64,000 bases of DNA from JACNIV01 sp965370415 (GTDB lineage: Bacteria > Cloacimonadota > Cloacimonadia > Cloacimonadales > TCS61): positions 27,976-91,975 of the forward strand of contig CBDUTJ010000008.1 in NCBI GenBank assembly GCA_965370415.1, written 5' to 3'. The notes under the pieces are model-generated. The model did not search any database and had not been told where the DNA came from. It worked only from the letters and a program-made list of their open reading frames with translations. This document shows positions 28,374 through 36,420 of the stretch, in pieces; the first letter of the stretch is position 1, and each line of letters starts with the position of its first letter. Made by a program: the position numbers and the translations under genes.

Positions 28374-29729
28374 TTAAGAATCCACCGTTTTCACAACCCT
28401 CATAATAACTCGCTCACTAAATCCGGTGACAAAAGCAATTATTAATACCCCACTGTCTGTTAATAAGTCCATACTAAACACTTTGCCGGCGATTCCAGTA
28501 TGTAAAAAGACATTAACCGCAACCGCGGCAATAGCGCCGATCACCGGTCTCATCCAGGTAACAAAAGAACCTATCACCTGTTCAGGTATCTTTAAGTCTA
28601 TTGAACTCTTAGTAAGAGTTATGGCCACACTTAAGGAAGCTCCCAGAATTCCAAAAAATTCTATTGAAATAATGGTTTTATAGTTCCCAATATTTTCCGG
28701 GAAAAATCCAAAGTATGCTAATATCGGGATTGTTATCATTCCTAGTATTAGTATAAAAAACAATCTAAGTAAATTAGCACGTCTTAAACTGATTTTATGA
28801 TAGGTGTTATCATAGTGTTCATCCCTAATAAATGTAGCCAAGTATATGTTTTCTCTATTAAGTGTGTTTGAGTTTGATTTGGATTCCGGATTTCCAATAA
28901 TTTTAAATACTGCTTTTTGCCGCCATTTGCTGAGTTTTTTTTCTGTTTCCTGCTGTAAAGCAGCAGCCATGCATTTAATTTCATCATCATTGTACCCGAA
29001 GATTTCCATTCTTTTGGCAGCATGAAAATATTTCCAGCCTTCATCGAGTTTGTTTTTCAATAAGGCTAAATTAACCTTTTCAAGTAACGCATATACAGCT
29101 TTTACCCAATAATACTCGGTTTCTACATTGGATTTGCTTATACAAATACGATTATTTATTTCTTCATAATAAGCTTGAAGTGAACCTGCCAGACGGGAGT
29201 ATCTTTTCTGTAAAAATATCCTTTGAATAGATCTGAAAATCCTTCCAATTTTCCCTGGATATTTTAATTGAAGTTGCATTTTACTGTTATAATATGTTTT
29301 TGAAAGTAATTCTTTCTCTTTTGGATAAGTTAGTCTTTGTAATGCCTCTTCAGGTTTTAACCACTCAATTGCGTCAACTTCATCTGAAGGTTCAAATGAG
29401 CATTTTCCTTCGACTTTCATATTCCAAAAAAGGACAACCTTTAATGTTGTATCTACACTATAAAAAATAGTGCCAGCAAAACTTGTAATTATTGCATCAC
29501 AACCAGTTTCTTCTTTGACTTCCCTTAACGCAACCTCCTGCCATGTTTCTTGCTTTTGAGGATCAGGCTTTCCTTTGGGCAGAGTCCACTCACTTCCATA
29601 TCTGGTTCTATGAACAACAATAATTTCACTACTGCGTGCTGTGTTTCTCCAAACTAATCCGCCAGCAGCAATAATTATTTCTTTGTTGGAATGATCATTA
29701 CTTTTGTTTTTAAACATTTTTGGAATCAC
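28374..29729 (-). CDS. Membrane-anchored Nudix hydrolase
   Basis: First gene of the giant-protein operon. Residues about 17-135 form a Nudix domain: GGLVWRN near 19, LPKGKPDP near 49 and REVKEETG at the core of the Nudix box. The box has seven rather than five residues between the first Gly and Glu, a two-residue insertion. It should hydrolyse a nucleoside diphosphate linked to another group (NTP, NDP-sugar, dinucleoside polyphosphate or ADP-ribose-like). A helical linker follows, then about four membrane helices (residues about 320-445) ending GFSERVIMRVVKTVDS. The SER motif near the membrane end recalls membrane modules of bacterial defence effectors. The frame opens with GTG at 29729; ATG at 29717 is the alternative start. 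Confidence 0.85.
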   Translation of the reverse strand: MIPKMFKNKSNDHSNKEIIIAAGGLVWRNTARSSEIIVVHRTRYGSEWTLPKGKPDPQKQETWQEVALREVKEETGCDAIITSFAGTIFYSVDTTLKVVLFWNMKVEGKCSFEPSDEVDAIEWLKPEEALQRLTYPKEKELLSKTYYNSKMQLQLKYPGKIGRIFRSIQRIFLQKRYSRLAGSLQAYYEEINNRICISKSNVETEYYWVKAVYALLEKVNLALLKNKLDEGWKYFHAAKRMEIFGYNDDEIKCMAAALQQETEKKLSKWRQKAVFKIIGNPESKSNSNTLNRENIYLATFIRDEHYDNTYHKISLRRANLLRLFFILILGMITIPILAYFGFFPENIGNYKTIISIEFFGILGASLSVAITLTKSSIDLKIPEQVIGSFVTWMRPVIGAIAAVAVNVFLHTGIAGKVFSMDLLTDSGVLIIAFVTGFSERVIMRVVKTVDS

Positions 29730-29783
29730 TCTCTCAAATTAAAATTACAATACTAAATGCATTCCTGGTTTATATTTAAAGCT

Positions 29784-29819
29784 AACATATATTATACTAT
29801 TTTGACTATCATATACTTA
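29784..29819 (-). promoter_or_regulatory. Candidate promoter for the giant-protein operon
   Basis: On the minus strand TATAAT occurs at 29796-29791, about 60-75 bases before the possible starts at 29729 and 29717. The matching -35 position reads TAAGTA, which is weak. The surrounding DNA is AT-rich, so chance is a real possibility. Confidence 0.25.
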
Positions 29820-29953
29820 TTATTCAAGCAGGATATGAAGAAGTTTACAATAGTAATCTTATTTTCGTAGTAATTTATCATAGCATAATCCTTATACACA
29901 CAATTGAAAAAAGATAATTTAACATTATTTGTCAAATATTTTTTTTGTGGTTG

Positions 29954-29987
29954 AAGGATAATTCAGCCAATAGCTAAAAAAAGAGGG
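29954..29987. repeat. Right copy of a bracketing direct repeat
   Basis: AAGGATAATTC through CAATAGCTAAAA to GAGGG matches 11188-11218 with a few substitutions and three extra A bases. It lies just upstream of the giant-protein operon. Confidence 0.5.
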
Positions 29988-30000
29988 CATCGCCCTCTTT
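29980..30000 (-). terminator. Intrinsic terminator after the zinc-rich protein gene
   Basis: A perfect 9-bp stem (AAAGAGGGC with GCCCTCTTT, 3-base loop) is followed on the minus strand by a run of seven T. It overlaps the stop codon of the gene at 29999-31384 and separates the mobile element from the giant-protein operon. Confidence 0.85.
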
Positions 30001-31384
30001 ATGCAGCATGTTCTGATTTCAGAACATAGCTGCCATCAACAAGTTCATAATCATCTTTAAGACATTTATTACAAACCAGTTGCTCATCAGGTATTTGGGT
30101 TAAAGGTTCTTCGTGATATTTTCCACAGATATCACATATATGATAATGCTCCTCAGCATAATCTTTGTAAACAGAGATGATTGTTCCATCGCTTTGAATT
30201 AATTCTACAAGGTTATCTGAAGTATAATAGGCTTCTGTCATCTCGCAATAGCCGTAATCACCATTATCATAGCAGGATTCACAAATGTAATGATCCTCAT
30301 TTTCTATGTAATACATTGTGTGTTCTTCGTAAAAATATCTATCGCATTCATAGCAAAAGGTATAATGCTCGTTTAAGCAATAATCACAGACTTCACCATC
30401 TTCTGTGTAGGTTGATTCACCTTCAATCGATGCATCACAACAGGCACAATAATTCAACCCTATATGTCCGGAATTAGTATCATCTCCATACTTATCCAAC
30501 CCATCCTGGAAATCCAGGTAAAGATCCCCGAAATTGGAAGTTTTTTCCTTATGCCTGATCCTGGCATTAACATCCAAATCAAAATAAACTGAGTAGTCTT
30601 CATGGTCATTACTACCATGTCCGCAGTTATTTACCCAGTCTTCACTAATTGATTTGTCTCTCGATACAATCCACTTATTGGGAACTCTGAGATACTGAGC
30701 ATATTTCTCCTCAACCAGTTCACGGATCATATTTTGCATGGGAAGCGTGATACATCCGTAAATATTACCCATGATCATGTAATAGCCATCAAAATAGAGC
30801 CACTGTCTGCCCAGTTTTCTACCATCAATGGTTGTAAAAGCAATGATAGTATAATCATCCCGCAGGTAGGCACTACAACCTGCATGATGACAACTATTAA
30901 TGGATAAGCAACTTGAAAAGCTTGCATTTGCTGATGCTCCCAGAAAATCAAGAGGATGAATTGAGAGAATGCATTCTGCTGTTTTAAATTTGTCATAGAA
31001 GCTCTGAAAGTTGAATTCTGACATCTCTTCTGTCTTTACATGACGGTTATAGAATTTTGAGAACTTGAACTGATTCTTCTGATATTGAATCCTGTTCTTG
31101 AATATTGCCATTTCCAAATCCCGGGATACAAGGGGAGAATTCGTTTTCTTCAGGAATTCATTAGTTTCATGGTAAAGGTTCTTAAAATCCTGGTTATGAG
31201 AAAAGAAGAAATCAGCAGCATCCAGATCAGAGATTGATAATTTGATCCGGTCTTGATCTCCGAACAACCAGGAAAACCTCTTCTTCTTCTGTTCGTAGAA
31301 TTCAATACAACGAGTGGCATAATGATCTGTAACAGCACCATCATAAAAATCCAATATTTGTGAATGTAAGGTTTCATTATTCAT
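29999..31384 (-). CDS. Cysteine-rich zinc-binding protein of the mobile element
   Basis: I choose the ATG at 31384, which has a GGAGAGAG ribosome site, over the longer frame. Those extra residues would overlap the metallopeptidase gene. The protein has about 461 residues. The N-terminal two thirds is mixed alpha/beta with a segment SCHHAGCSAYLRDDYTIIAF. The C-terminal third has four or five CxxC pairs spaced as treble-clef or zinc-ribbon knuckles (CACC, CDYC, CYEC, CESC, CDIC, CNKC) separated by acidic, Tyr-rich linkers. Such repeats usually mediate protein or nucleic acid contacts. The start overlaps the stop of the upstream peptidase gene by 8 bases. Similar proteins occur in phages and integrative elements as hypotheticals; no function is known to me. 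Confidence 0.78.
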   Translation of the reverse strand: MNNETLHSQILDFYDGAVTDHYATRCIEFYEQKKKRFSWLFGDQDRIKLSISDLDAADFFFSHNQDFKNLYHETNEFLKKTNSPLVSRDLEMAIFKNRIQYQKNQFKFSKFYNRHVKTEEMSEFNFQSFYDKFKTAECILSIHPLDFLGASANASFSSCLSINSCHHAGCSAYLRDDYTIIAFTTIDGRKLGRQWLYFDGYYMIMGNIYGCITLPMQNMIRELVEEKYAQYLRVPNKWIVSRDKSISEDWVNNCGHGSNDHEDYSVYFDLDVNARIRHKEKTSNFGDLYLDFQDGLDKYGDDTNSGHIGLNYCACCDASIEGESTYTEDGEVCDYCLNEHYTFCYECDRYFYEEHTMYYIENEDHYICESCYDNGDYGYCEMTEAYYTSDNLVELIQSDGTIISVYKDYAEEHYHICDICGKYHEEPLTQIPDEQLVCNKCLKDDYELVDGSYVLKSEHAA

Positions 31385-32189
31385 AGCTCTCTCCTTTTTT
31401 GAAAAGGCTGGTTTTGAAGATATCAGGATAAGAGTCATAATAGCGGTCAAAATCAGGCATAGATTCATCATGAAAGATGTAATCTACAAAATACTGTTTA
31501 CCCCAGAACTCTTGGGGAAGATTGAGCAGGAATTTTTCAGCTTTTTCTACATCCCGGACAATGGTAAATTCCCTATCTGAATGTTGTTTGTAATAACCAA
31601 CGGATAGGTTGAAACAGCAGATATTAGTGACATCAGCAAGGATAGCAACATCGGTAATGGAACCGTAATCTATATGATAATTAGGAAATTTATCGAGTAT
31701 GGAGAGCAGTTCTTCATTTTCATATCCATATAGGGCAAATTCGTTGCTTCCTTTCCTGTCTAATCCAATGAATATTGAAACAAGCTCTTGGATGGGGAAT
31801 AGATTAAAAGAGCGACTTCCCAGGCAGCCCAGCTCTTCTAGATCAAATAGTGCAAAGATAAAATCAGCCGGCTTCTGAAGCATCATTTGATGTATTAGAT
31901 AACAGCCATTACGATCATCGGCTCCCAGACCGATATTTTTATTCTTACAACTCAATCTGCCTTTGTTTATACGGAAGGAATTTGGGATATGAGAGAACAC
32001 CGTATCGGAGTGAGCACACAGCATCGGGGCGGGGTTATTCAACTTCTCTGGGATATAGATATTGTAATACTTATCTCTCAATATCTTGAATTTTTTGAGA
32101 TCGACATCTGTTTCGATAAGCTTAATTACATCGGTATGACTATAAGCTTGGTAAAAGCCGATCAGATCCTGAACTATTTTGGATTCCAT
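31377..32189 (-). CDS. M20/M28-type zinc metallopeptidase-like protein
   Basis: 270 residues. The metal-ligand sequence of the M20/M28/M42 peptidase clan is present: CAHSDTV near residues 57-63, GADDRNG near 90-96, EELGCLGS near 119-126, GLDRKG near 137-142, GSITDV near 176-181 and KQHSDREF near 202-209. It should be a two-zinc aminopeptidase or amidohydrolase, smaller than the usual 350-400 residues because it lacks a lid domain. It sits in a mobile element, upstream of the zinc-rich protein with which it overlaps. Why a mobile element carries it is unknown; defence, lysis or processing of an element protein are possible. Confidence 0.85.
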   Translation of the reverse strand: MESKIVQDLIGFYQAYSHTDVIKLIETDVDLKKFKILRDKYYNIYIPEKLNNPAPMLCAHSDTVFSHIPNSFRINKGRLSCKNKNIGLGADDRNGCYLIHQMMLQKPADFIFALFDLEELGCLGSRSFNLFPIQELVSIFIGLDRKGSNEFALYGYENEELLSILDKFPNYHIDYGSITDVAILADVTNICCFNLSVGYYKQHSDREFTIVRDVEKAEKFLLNLPQEFWGKQYFVDYIFHDESMPDFDRYYDSYPDIFKTSLFKKGESYE

Positions 32190-32212
32190 AAAATCTCCTT
32201 TTTAGGTTAATT

Positions 32213-32236
32213 AAAAAACCCCCGCTGTCGCAAGGG
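32213..32236 (-). terminator. Intrinsic terminator
   Basis: On the minus strand a CCCTTGC / GCGGGGG stem (7 pairs, two G-U) with loop GACA is followed by TTTTTT. It lies after the 40-residue ORF at 32289-32411, directly before the peptidase gene leader. Confidence 0.7.
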
Positions 32237-32288
32237 CTGTTAACTTATCTCTGTTTTTGAATTCTGATTTATTCAGTTGTCATGTTTG

Positions 32289-32411
32289 TTAGTAATCATC
32301 GTCATCAGGATCACGGTTTCTCTGGCGTTTGTTGATAAGACGGCAGATGAACTCGCCTATCACAAATAACAGTTCTACCAGAACCTGCTTTAAATTTCGG
32401 TTAATTCTCAT
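32289..32411 (-). CDS. Small basic protein of 40 aa
   Basis: An ATG at 32411 is preceded by GGAGG four bases away. It opens a frame of 40 residues beginning MRINRNLKQVLVELLFVIGE and ending in five acidic residues plus Tyr. A terminator follows directly at 32213-32236 and another terminator lies upstream, so it may be a separate small transcript. Function unknown. Confidence 0.5.
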   Translation of the reverse strand: MRINRNLKQVLVELLFVIGEFICRLINKRQRNRDPDDDDY

Positions 32412-32435
32412 AGATCCTCCTTCTTGTTTTTGGAC

Positions 32436-32458
32436 AAAAAAAAAGAGCCGTTGGGCTC
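32436..32458 (-). terminator. Intrinsic terminator after the recombinase gene
   Basis: On the minus strand GAGCC-CAAC-GGCTC is followed by nine T. It lies 34 bases after the recombinase stop codon at 32492. Confidence 0.85.
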
Positions 32459-32491
32459 ATTATTCTCATCATTAATTTCAACTACGCTCTT

Positions 32492-33373
32492 CTAACCACT
32501 CGATCTAAAGAGACTTACAACTTCAGCTCCGGGCTGCTCGTGAATGTACATCTCCAACGTGATAGCAGGGCTGGAATGACCTAAGTATTTCGATACGTAT
32601 TTTGCACTCTTCCTCTTGTCCTGCAGTAAATAATTGGCTGTGGAATGTCTCAATAAGTGCGGGTGGATCGATCGGCCTAAAATCTCATTACCAGCTCTTT
32701 TGATCTCTTTCCAAAGATTGCTGGCATCCAGCTGCTTGCCGTTACGGTTCTCAAACAGATACTTCCTACCCTGAAATTCCTGCCTGATCTTCTGCAGCAG
32801 ATCATTGGGAATATAGACCGTGCGGATCTTATTGCCCTTGCCTAAGATGGAAAGAGCTGCCCCTCTCTGTTCAGTACTTATATCTCTTAACCTGATACCG
32901 ATCAGTTCGGAGATACGGCAGCCGGTCAGAAATAATGTGCGAATTACAAGTGACAACTTGGGACTGCTTTGATTGACGAGTAGATCTATCTCATCTCCAC
33001 TAAGATAGTCCTTCACCTTGCGGTCCAACTGCAAGGGTCTGATATCACGGAATATCTCGTCGATCAAAAGTCTTAATAAATAGTTTTTCCGCACATGCGG
33101 CTGCAACTTCAGCAAACGTTTCAAGTTCTGTCTTGATAAATTCCAGGTGGAAGCTGCGCAATTCATTTTCAGTTCGACCAGAAAATCTATGATCGTCTGT
33201 GGTGTAATTTTTCTGCGGTTCTGCTGGAGATAGAGATTAAACTTCTTACCCAGTGATAACAGATTCCGCCTGGCAGCAGCTGATAGGATCATACTGTTAT
33301 CCTGGTACCGTGCTCCGGAAAGCAGGGAAAGATCGAGACTGGATGCTGTGATCAGTGCTTTGGTTTTGCTCAT
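32492..33373 (-). CDS. Tyrosine recombinase (XerD/phage integrase type)
   Basis: I use the ATG at 33373, which has AAGGAGG six bases ahead, giving 293 residues; an upstream ATG at 33418 is less likely. The N-terminal SAM-like core-binding domain spans about 20-110 and the catalytic domain about 125-290. All catalytic residues are visible: Arg in TGCRISEL, Lys in GKGNKIR, His and Arg in HPHLLRHS, His in LGHSSPAI and the nucleophile Tyr in LEMYIHEQ. It should cut and join DNA at the element's attachment site, or resolve dimers. Codon use is GC-richer than in the surrounding defence genes, fitting a transferred element. This is the more intact of two recombinases in this element. Confidence 0.92.
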   Translation of the reverse strand: MSKTKALITASSLDLSLLSGARYQDNSMILSAAARRNLLSLGKKFNLYLQQNRRKITPQTIIDFLVELKMNCAASTWNLSRQNLKRLLKLQPHVRKNYLLRLLIDEIFRDIRPLQLDRKVKDYLSGDEIDLLVNQSSPKLSLVIRTLFLTGCRISELIGIRLRDISTEQRGAALSILGKGNKIRTVYIPNDLLQKIRQEFQGRKYLFENRNGKQLDASNLWKEIKRAGNEILGRSIHPHLLRHSTANYLLQDKRKSAKYVSKYLGHSSPAITLEMYIHEQPGAEVVSLFRSSG

Positions 33374-33448
33374 AATAATCCTCCTTGGGATTGGTTTAAC
33401 TACCACACTAATTAACAATTATGGTAGTTGATAATTTACAGTTAACAT

Positions 33449-33757
33449 TCAATAATCCTCCGGCAGTAGCATCGTTCCTATATAACGGTCGCCATAGTCG
33501 TCGATCTTGAACCAGATAACGTTTTCTCCCGCCAGATCTGTCCGGGCGATGATCGTCTCTTCATCCAGTGTTTGATCTTCAAAATGGTATCCTGCCAGCC
33601 TGATTTGTAATTTACTTTTCTCATCAGGTTCTATAACGAACATATCATAGGGATGCTGAACGAAGAGCGGAATTACAATTGCTAAAAGACTGCCTGTAAG
33701 ATCAGGATCGATCTGCTGCTGCAGGTTTGTGGTCATGAATACTTCCAATTGTTTCAT
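33449..33757 (-). CDS. Hypothetical protein of the mobile element, 102 aa
   Basis: A small acidic protein with predicted alpha/beta content; a strong AAGGAGG precedes the ATG. Its start overlaps the stop of the 45-residue ORF by ATGA, which indicates coupled translation. No motif is recognised. It probably belongs to the element's accessory or regulatory gene set. Confidence 0.7.
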   Translation of the reverse strand: MKQLEVFMTTNLQQQIDPDLTGSLLAIVIPLFVQHPYDMFVIEPDEKSKLQIRLAGYHFEDQTLDEETIIARTDLAGENVIWFKIDDYGDRYIGTMLLPEDY

Positions 33758-33891
33758 AATTCCTCCTTCAAAAATGTATCACTAGAATTCTTTTGTTGTA
33801 AACTCTCATTATCAATGCTTCCACGAGTACACTTCAGCACAAGCTTTACCGACATCGGCACGATTATCTTCTTCTCAATTTCATTTAACAT
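33754..33891 (-). CDS. Small protein, 45 aa, coupled to the 102-aa gene
   Basis: The ATG at 33891 follows an AGGAGG ribosome site and encodes 45 residues starting MLNEIEKKIIVPMSVKLVLK. The TGA stop overlaps the ATG of the next gene. The strong site and the overlap support a real gene. Function unknown. Confidence 0.6.
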   Translation of the reverse strand: MLNEIEKKIIVPMSVKLVLKCTRGSIDNESLQQKNSSDTFLKEEL

Positions 33892-33952
33892 TTCTCCTCC
33901 TTTTTTCTTGGTTAATAGTGATTTGATAGCAGAGATTGGTATTACCCTGATA

Positions 33953-33990
33953 AAAAAAATAGCCCCTCGACTTTCGTCGAAGAACTATTA
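33953..33990 (-). terminator. Intrinsic terminator after the primase-like gene
   Basis: On the minus strand the stem TCGAC-GAAA-GTCGA, with weaker outer pairs, is followed after GGGGCTA by eight T. It lies about 310 bases after the stop at 34305, so the hairpin at 34168-34207 would be part of that transcript. Confidence 0.65.
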
Positions 33991-34167
33991 TATTCACTAT
34001 AGATAATATGCCAGAAATATCCCGTAAACGCACTGTTTATACGTGTTTATATGGTTTTTGTGGTCAATTTATAGAGTTTTTTGTAAGAATGTTGCATTAA
34101 ACCATTATTTTGTTCATAATAGCATTCTACTGCTTACTGAATCCTCCTAGAAAATAGTTTGTAACTT

Positions 34168-34207
34168 GAAACATACTGCCCGGCAATAGATCCGGGCAGT
34201 ATGTTTC
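34168..34207. repeat. 16-bp perfect hairpin
   Basis: GAAACATACTGCCCGG, an 8-base loop and the exact reverse complement. It is one of the longest perfect inverted repeats in the window and is not followed by a long T run on either strand. It lies about 100 bases after the primase-like gene. It could be a replication or packaging signal, a recombinase site or an RNA-stabilising stem. Confidence 0.6.
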
Positions 34208-34304
34208 TTTTCAGATCAACCTGTTTTGTAACTTTTTTCCTTAACCTATTGTATCTAAATTAATTACAAGGTTACATTTTAGTTACAAACACGCCTTTTG
34301 ATAC

Positions 34305-36269
34305 TCATCTATAGTAACCGGGTAACTTATCCTTTTTTAACACAAAACAGCGCTTGGTCTTAGTATCAATCTTCTTCGGATGAGATGATACCGGTTTTCC
34401 CAGCATACTTTTATCTGGCGGAACAAAATCAGGTCCATAGATAGCCATGTAGTCTGAATCTTCTAGAAGCCTTTTGATGTTGCTGTCTTTCAAGAAAGGG
34501 AAGTACTTCGCCTTGTAAGAATCTTTGATAATTGACCAAATCCCATTGAAGTTGAAAAAGACATAATCACTATCATGGGCAAGATAATTTCCTGCTTTAG
34601 GTACATCTGCTAGTCTCTCTACTTCATATATGAAGTAAATAAGAGGGTTCAGATAGCTTTCGGTTTTTTTTATCTGTTCTTCTATAAAAGAAATTACCGC
34701 TTCGGGTTTAGGGAAAACTTCACTTTTTTCAGCCATCTTTCTGAAAGCACTGAAACAGCCGCCTATCAGACAATAGTTCTCAACTATCCTGGGTAGAGCT
34801 ATCTTGGAGTTGATGCTGTTTCCAAACTCCTGAATATAATCCAGAATATCATCAAAACTAATTGTTTTCAAGACGTTTATGATAAAGCCAGAAAAACTAG
34901 AAGATTCTCTTCTTACAACATCAAAAAACTGCTTCTTAAGCTCAGTCACATCCAGATCGATAAATATGCATCTGCTAACGACCTGCTTATCTAGCGGGTC
35001 TAACACCGTTGTTACCATCGTAGATCCATTGACCGATCTTTCTGAAATATTGTTTGGATTTTTATCATGAAACTTAACAGAGCCTTGACCGTCATAGCGA
35101 CTCTTTATGAAATTGAAATGCTTTTCAGAAAGCTCATTTAGAACCAGAGGAAGATTATGAAGCAGTAATGATTTGCCTTCTATCCCTATCTTGGTAGAGT
35201 TGCTGGCACAATTAATATTGGCCAGAGATTCATTCAAACCGAAAAGACTGCAGATAAGATCAGATAAGCCATTCTTACCTCTACTTGAGGCAGCTAGTAT
35301 ATAGAGCAATGGAAAATGTTTCTTTTTCTCCATATATTGCTGAAAGAACAAAGTCGCTATCGCAAAACCTATTATCAGAATCGCCTGCATCCCATACAGT
35401 TGATAAAAGCTGTTCCAGATCTCACTGAAATCTACCTCTTTATCAGATACATAGATCAAATCAGTTTTTTCAAGTCTATAGCCAGAATGATCAATCCAGA
35501 TCGTTTCTTTATAATCTTTCAGTTTCCCCTTTATCATTACCTTGTTGCCGAGATTGAAGATAATGTCATTAACTCTGCCAAAACCGTATGTAGTAGTTAT
35601 GTATTTATTATTATCAAGGTTGAGGATAAGGTTTTTGAAACTCGAGAATTGACTCTTTCCCATTTGTAGATCGAAATTGCTGCATGATAATAACCTCTTG
35701 TTAAAGTTAGTTGAATTTAGCAGATCCTGAGGTTTAAGTTCCATAGTAATATCATTGAGCTTGATTATTCTAATTCGTTCCTCGTTGATATTCATATTGC
35801 AGATATATTCCAGCTTATTGAAATTAGTTAGGTACATCTTATCATTCTGCCCATAAACAAAAATCCCTTGTGCATCCCGATCAAACCCAAAACTTTTTAA
35901 TTGGGCATCAAATCTGCTGTCTGAATCATTAGCTTTCTTTTTTTGTTTATAGTCAGCATCATGAATCTTAATTAATGTAGTAGATTGATCGTTCTGGGAA
36001 GACCTGTTTTCTATTAAGACAGTTTCTTCATCACTCTCATTTATACCCAGTGCCCGTTTAATCTCAAGGTTCTTCAGGTGATCTGTCTTAGAAGCATGAT
36101 AGTTATTCCACCATTCCCAGGCAGAAGCTTTGGGAATTCGATTGACCTCTCCCACTTTAATTGTATTAAGTTTACCACTCTTCATTGCACGGTAGATCGT
36201 CTTTGGATTCATACCCACCAGTGTAGCTAAGTTCTTTCTTTGAATGTAATTTATCATATACTTATCCAT
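34305..36269 (-). CDS. HTH plus primase/helicase-like ATPase of the mobile element
   Basis: I use the ATG at 36269, which has AGGAGG eight bases ahead, giving 654 residues; the longer frame starts at 36299. Residues about 1-55 are an excisionase/MerR-like winged HTH (QRKNLATLVGMNPKTIYRAM). The C-terminal half resembles DUF927/D5-like replication ATPases: a degenerate P-loop region LAASSRGKNGL near residue 335, then VLNELSEKHFNFIKSRYDG and a sensor-like NGSTMVTT. The P-loop has Asn where Ser/Thr is usual. It probably initiates replication of the element or acts as its helicase. The fusion of HTH and ATPase suits origin recognition. The function is inferred from fold-like motifs only. Confidence 0.7.
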   Translation of the reverse strand: MDKYMINYIQRKNLATLVGMNPKTIYRAMKSGKLNTIKVGEVNRIPKASAWEWWNNYHASKTDHLKNLEIKRALGINESDEETVLIENRSSQNDQSTTLIKIHDADYKQKKKANDSDSRFDAQLKSFGFDRDAQGIFVYGQNDKMYLTNFNKLEYICNMNINEERIRIIKLNDITMELKPQDLLNSTNFNKRLLSCSNFDLQMGKSQFSSFKNLILNLDNNKYITTTYGFGRVNDIIFNLGNKVMIKGKLKDYKETIWIDHSGYRLEKTDLIYVSDKEVDFSEIWNSFYQLYGMQAILIIGFAIATLFFQQYMEKKKHFPLLYILAASSRGKNGLSDLICSLFGLNESLANINCASNSTKIGIEGKSLLLHNLPLVLNELSEKHFNFIKSRYDGQGSVKFHDKNPNNISERSVNGSTMVTTVLDPLDKQVVSRCIFIDLDVTELKKQFFDVVRRESSSFSGFIINVLKTISFDDILDYIQEFGNSINSKIALPRIVENYCLIGGCFSAFRKMAEKSEVFPKPEAVISFIEEQIKKTESYLNPLIYFIYEVERLADVPKAGNYLAHDSDYVFFNFNGIWSIIKDSYKAKYFPFLKDSNIKRLLEDSDYMAIYGPDFVPPDKSMLGKPVSSHPKKIDTKTKRCFVLKKDKLPGYYR

Positions 36270-36320
36270 TTGTAATTCCTCCTGCAGGGGCGCATACACG
36301 CCCCTGCCTGCTATTGTAAT

Positions 36321-36410
36321 CTAACTTCTGGATCCCCCCGAGCGTGTCAGAGATTTCACTGTATCAAGGGCTATACTTAACCCATTCATTTTCGGATTAT
36401 TATATTTCAT
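36321..36410 (-). CDS. Very small ORF, 29 aa
   Basis: The ATG at 36410 follows GGAG at 36420-36417 (6-base gap) and encodes 29 residues ending LTRSGGSRS. It fills the gap between the integrase stop at 36421 and the primase-like gene, in operon arrangement. It is too short to judge by content; support is the ribosome site and position. Confidence 0.4.
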   Translation of the reverse strand: MKYNNPKMNGLSIALDTVKSLTRSGGSRS

Positions 36411-36420
36411 TTTTCTCTCC

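Larger units (their letters stand above)
33892..34304. other. Regulatory spacer inside the mobile element
   Basis: 413 bases with no gene. It holds the terminator at 33953-33990 and the long hairpin at 34168-34207. The leader and promoter of the 33891 operon should also lie here but cannot be fixed precisely. Confidence 0.5.

Noticed and set aside
11415..29729. Giant operon as a phage tail or contractile injection system
   Set aside because: No sheath, tube, baseplate gpJ-like, LysM or AAA+ ATPase motif could be seen in any of the proteins; only the size is suggestive.
31385..31471. Longer N-terminus for the zinc-rich protein (start at 31471)
   Set aside because: The extra residues overlap the peptidase gene in another frame; the ATG at 31384 has a strong ribosome site.
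34168..34207. 16-bp hairpin as a simple terminator
   Set aside because: No T run follows on the minus strand, and a better terminator exists at 33953-33990.
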